43,251 nucleotides of DNA, taken from Muribaculaceae bacterium. GTDB taxonomy: Bacteria; Bacteroidota; Bacteroidia; Bacteroidales; Muribaculaceae. The DNA is taken from positions 1 through 43,251 of the forward strand of contig JAGAUF010000056.1 of NCBI GenBank assembly GCA_017620885.1. Direction: 5' to 3'. Every line of letters begins with the position of its first letter. Position 1 is the stretch's first letter. This document shows, one piece after another, positions 41,890 to 43,251 of the stretch. A program made the translations under genes and the position numbers. A model generated the notes under the pieces. It was not told the origin of the DNA. It did no database searches and saw nothing but the letters and a program-made list of their open reading frames with translations.

Positions 41890-42096
41890 TTAATGCTGCG
41901 TTGCGCTATCGGATACGGTTGAGCTGATTGCGCTGTCGTTTTGCGCGCTTGAATCAACGGAAATCACGATTGTGGTGGAATCTATATTGATTTGAGCCAC
42001 GCTGTCGTTTGTGTCGGCATCTCCATCTTTATTGCCTCCACATGAACTTGTAAGCATCGCCAGAGCGCCGATGGCTAAAAGTGTTGTCTTCTTCAT
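41890..42096 (-). CDS. Tiny Ser/Asp-rich lipoprotein
   Basis: Protein of 68 residues. The first 19 form a lipoprotein signal (MKKTTLLAIGALAMLTSSC, acylated Cys19). The remaining 49 are acidic, rich in Ser, Asp, Thr and Ala, and predicted disordered, with INIDSTTIVISVDSS as the only strand-like stretch. No family was recognised. It lies between the rpsA-side hairpin cluster and the T9SS-tail-like gene and may be co-transcribed with the latter. Confidence 0.6.
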   Translation of the reverse strand: MKKTTLLAIGALAMLTSSCGGNKDGDADTNDSVAQINIDSTTIVISVDSSAQNDSAISSTVSDSATQH

Positions 42097-42147
42097 ATTC
42101 TATTATTAACTATAATCCCTCCATTATGGAGAGAAATTGTCTTGTCG

Positions 42148-42171
42148 CGAAGAAAAGGAATCTTTTCTTCG
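42148..42171 (-). terminator. Hairpin upstream of the tiny lipoprotein gene
   Basis: CGAAGAAAAG and CTTTTCTTCG form a perfect 10-bp stem with a 4-base loop. It is third of three hairpins after rpsA. The following minus-strand sequence is not T-rich, so it may be a processing or 5' stabilising structure. Confidence 0.45.
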
Positions 42172-42181
42172 GAGAGAAACA

Positions 42182-42220
42182 GATAATGCCGGATTGGAAT
42201 AGTTCCGCTCCGGCATTATC
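42182..42220 (-). terminator. Second hairpin after rpsA
   Basis: GATAATGCCGGA (42182-42193) and TCCGGCATTATC (42209-42220) form a perfect 12-bp stem, with an inner GGAA/TTCC pair. On the minus strand CTGTTTCTCT follows, giving a moderate terminator. Confidence 0.55.
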
Positions 42221-42236
42221 GGTATTGCTGATGATG

Positions 42237-42263
42237 GGCCGGCCGCCGGATAGAGGGCCGGCC
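42237..42263 (-). terminator. First hairpin after rpsA
   Basis: GGCCGGCC (42237-42244) and GGCCGGCC (42256-42263) form an 8-bp all-GC stem with an 11-base loop, 26 bases after the rpsA stop. It lacks a T run. Confidence 0.5.
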
Positions 42264-42288
42264 AATCATATTTTATCGGATAGGCTGA

Positions 42289-43251
42289 TTATTTGTTGCC
42301 CTTTTCGTCCTTCTGAAGCTGAGCTTTCAGAGCCTGAAGAGCGTCAAGGTCGCCGAGCGTCGTCTTTTCAATCTGCGGAGCGACGATTGCCTCTTCCTCG
42401 TTACGACGGTTGCTGCGACGTGCAGGCTTGTTGCTGCGCGGTGCTTCACCATTTGCGTCCTCGTGGATGCGGCTGTGGCTCAGGAAGATACGCTTGCTGT
42501 CCTTGTTGAACTCGATTACCTTGAAGTCGAGCGTTTCGCCGAGCTTAGCCTGCGTGCCGTCCTCTTTGACGAGGTGACGCGGTGTTGCGAAGCCCTCTAC
42601 GCCGTGATCCAGAACGATGACTGCGCCACGTTCAACGAATTCCTGAATTTTGCCCTGATGGATAGAACCCTCAGTGTATTCAGCTTCGTAAGCGTCCCAA
42701 GGATTCTCCTCAGTCTGCTTGTGGCCGAGGCTCAGACGACGGTTGTCCTTGTCGATTTCGAGCACCTGAACCTTGATGTCGTTGCCAATCTGCGTAAACT
42801 CGCTGGGGTGTTTGATCTTGCGAGTCCAGCTGAGATCGCTGATGTGGATAAGACCGTCAACGCCTTCTTCGATCTCAACGAAGACACCGAAGTTAGTGAA
42901 GTTGCGTACTTTTGCAGTGTGAACGCTGCCGATAGCATATTTCTCCTCGATGTCCTCCCAAGGATCTTTCTTAAGCTGCTTGATACCAAGGCTCATCTTG
43001 CGGTCCTCGCGGTCGAGCGTCAGGATGACTGCCTCTACCTCGTCGCCAACCTTCATGAAGTCCTGTGCGCTGCGGAGGTGCTGGCTCCAGCTCATCTCGC
43101 TGACGTGGATGAGACCCTCGACGCCGGGCTGAACCTCAACGAACGCGCCGTAGTCGGTCATTACGACTACGCGGCCCTTGACATGGTCGCCGACCTTGAG
43201 TTCGGGATCCAGGCTGTCCCAGGGATGGGGCATGAGCTGCTTGAGACCGAG
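42289..43251 (-). CDS. rpsA: 30S ribosomal protein S1, C-terminal part (cut by window end)
   Basis: S1 helps mRNA bind the small subunit. Only the last 321 or so codons are in the window; the frame is still open at position 43251 (LGLKQLMPHPW), so the gene starts beyond the edge. At least three S1 repeats are visible. One starts VKGRVVVMTDYGAFVEVQPGVEGLIHVSEMSW, one SVHTAKVRNFTNFGVFVEIEEGVDGLIHISDLSW, and a divergent one SIHQGKIQEFVERGAVIVLDHGVEGF. The repeated phrase RRLSLGHKQ/RKMSLGIKQL ends each unit. The tail is Arg/Asn/Glu-rich. Three hairpins follow the stop codon. Confidence 0.93.
   Translation of the reverse strand, partial: LGLKQLMPHPWDSLDPELKVGDHVKGRVVVMTDYGAFVEVQPGVEGLIHVSEMSWSQHLRSAQDFMKVGDEVEAVILTLDREDRKMSLGIKQLKKDPWEDIEEKYAIGSVHTAKVRNFTNFGVFVEIEEGVDGLIHISDLSWTRKIKHPSEFTQIGNDIKVQVLEIDKDNRRLSLGHKQTEENPWDAYEAEYTEGSIHQGKIQEFVERGAVIVLDHGVEGFATPRHLVKEDGTQAKLGETLDFKVIEFNKDSKRIFLSHSRIHEDANGEAPRSNKPARRSNRRNEEEAIVAPQIEKTTLGDLDALQALKAQLQKDEKGNK

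Overview
The window looks like a chromosomal housekeeping segment of a member of the Bacteroidota, order Bacteroidales. A Muribaculaceae-like gut bacterium is my best guess, but that is inference from gene content and moderate GC. Three things support the phylum. The primary sigma factor is a short 284-residue form. Many genes lack a Shine-Dalgarno sequence. Promoters repeatedly match TTTG, 19-21 bases, TAnnTTTG, the pattern known for the Bacteroides primary sigma factor. GldH, a PSP1 protein next to rny, a Bacteroidota-type LptD and a LolA-like protein after ftsK agree.

Layout. Positions 1-6420 hold clpC (+), then a small outer-membrane barrel, rpoD and a periplasmic HtrA/DegP protease (all -). 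From 6738 to 16330 a long co-directional plus-strand run holds a possible 32-residue leader ORF, an L,D-transpeptidase lipoprotein, ftsK, a LolA-like chaperone, trxB, a dCMP-deaminase-type enzyme, a CtpA-type protease, 5-formyl-THF cyclo-ligase, a Ric/hemerythrin-like helical protein and a LuxR-type regulator. From 16331 to about 17970 the DNA becomes AT-rich and holds decayed genes: a 5'-truncated restriction-endonuclease remnant and a small lipoprotein gene with an apparent frameshift in its signal peptide. From 18170 to 23258 lie two secreted zinc peptidases (M16 and M3). A divergent cupin/HxlR pair shares a palindromic operator candidate, followed by a SulP transporter.

From 26291 to 43251 nearly everything is on the minus strand. 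tsf-rpsB and rpsI-rplM are translation operons. A compact run of seven genes (36418 to 29562) holds a ZapB-like coiled coil, zapA, rny, PSP1, gldH, an M24 peptidase and a tRNA nucleotidyltransferase, with a probable structured RNA between zapA and rny. Then come lptD, an HD hydrolase, ilvE, a minimal T9SS-tail-like protein, a tiny lipoprotein and the 3' part of rpsA, cut by the window end.

Much of the content links to the envelope and protein quality control: ClpC, HtrA, CtpA, M16, M3, LolA, LptD, L,D-transpeptidase. I see no CRISPR array, prophage, intact insertion sequence, rRNA or tRNA. I did not find a clear new multi-gene system. The most worthwhile leads are the Ric-like/pseudo-receiver pair (15171-16330), the decayed restriction island, the zapA-rny RNA, the coupled leader ORF before the L,D-transpeptidase, and the HxlR operator.
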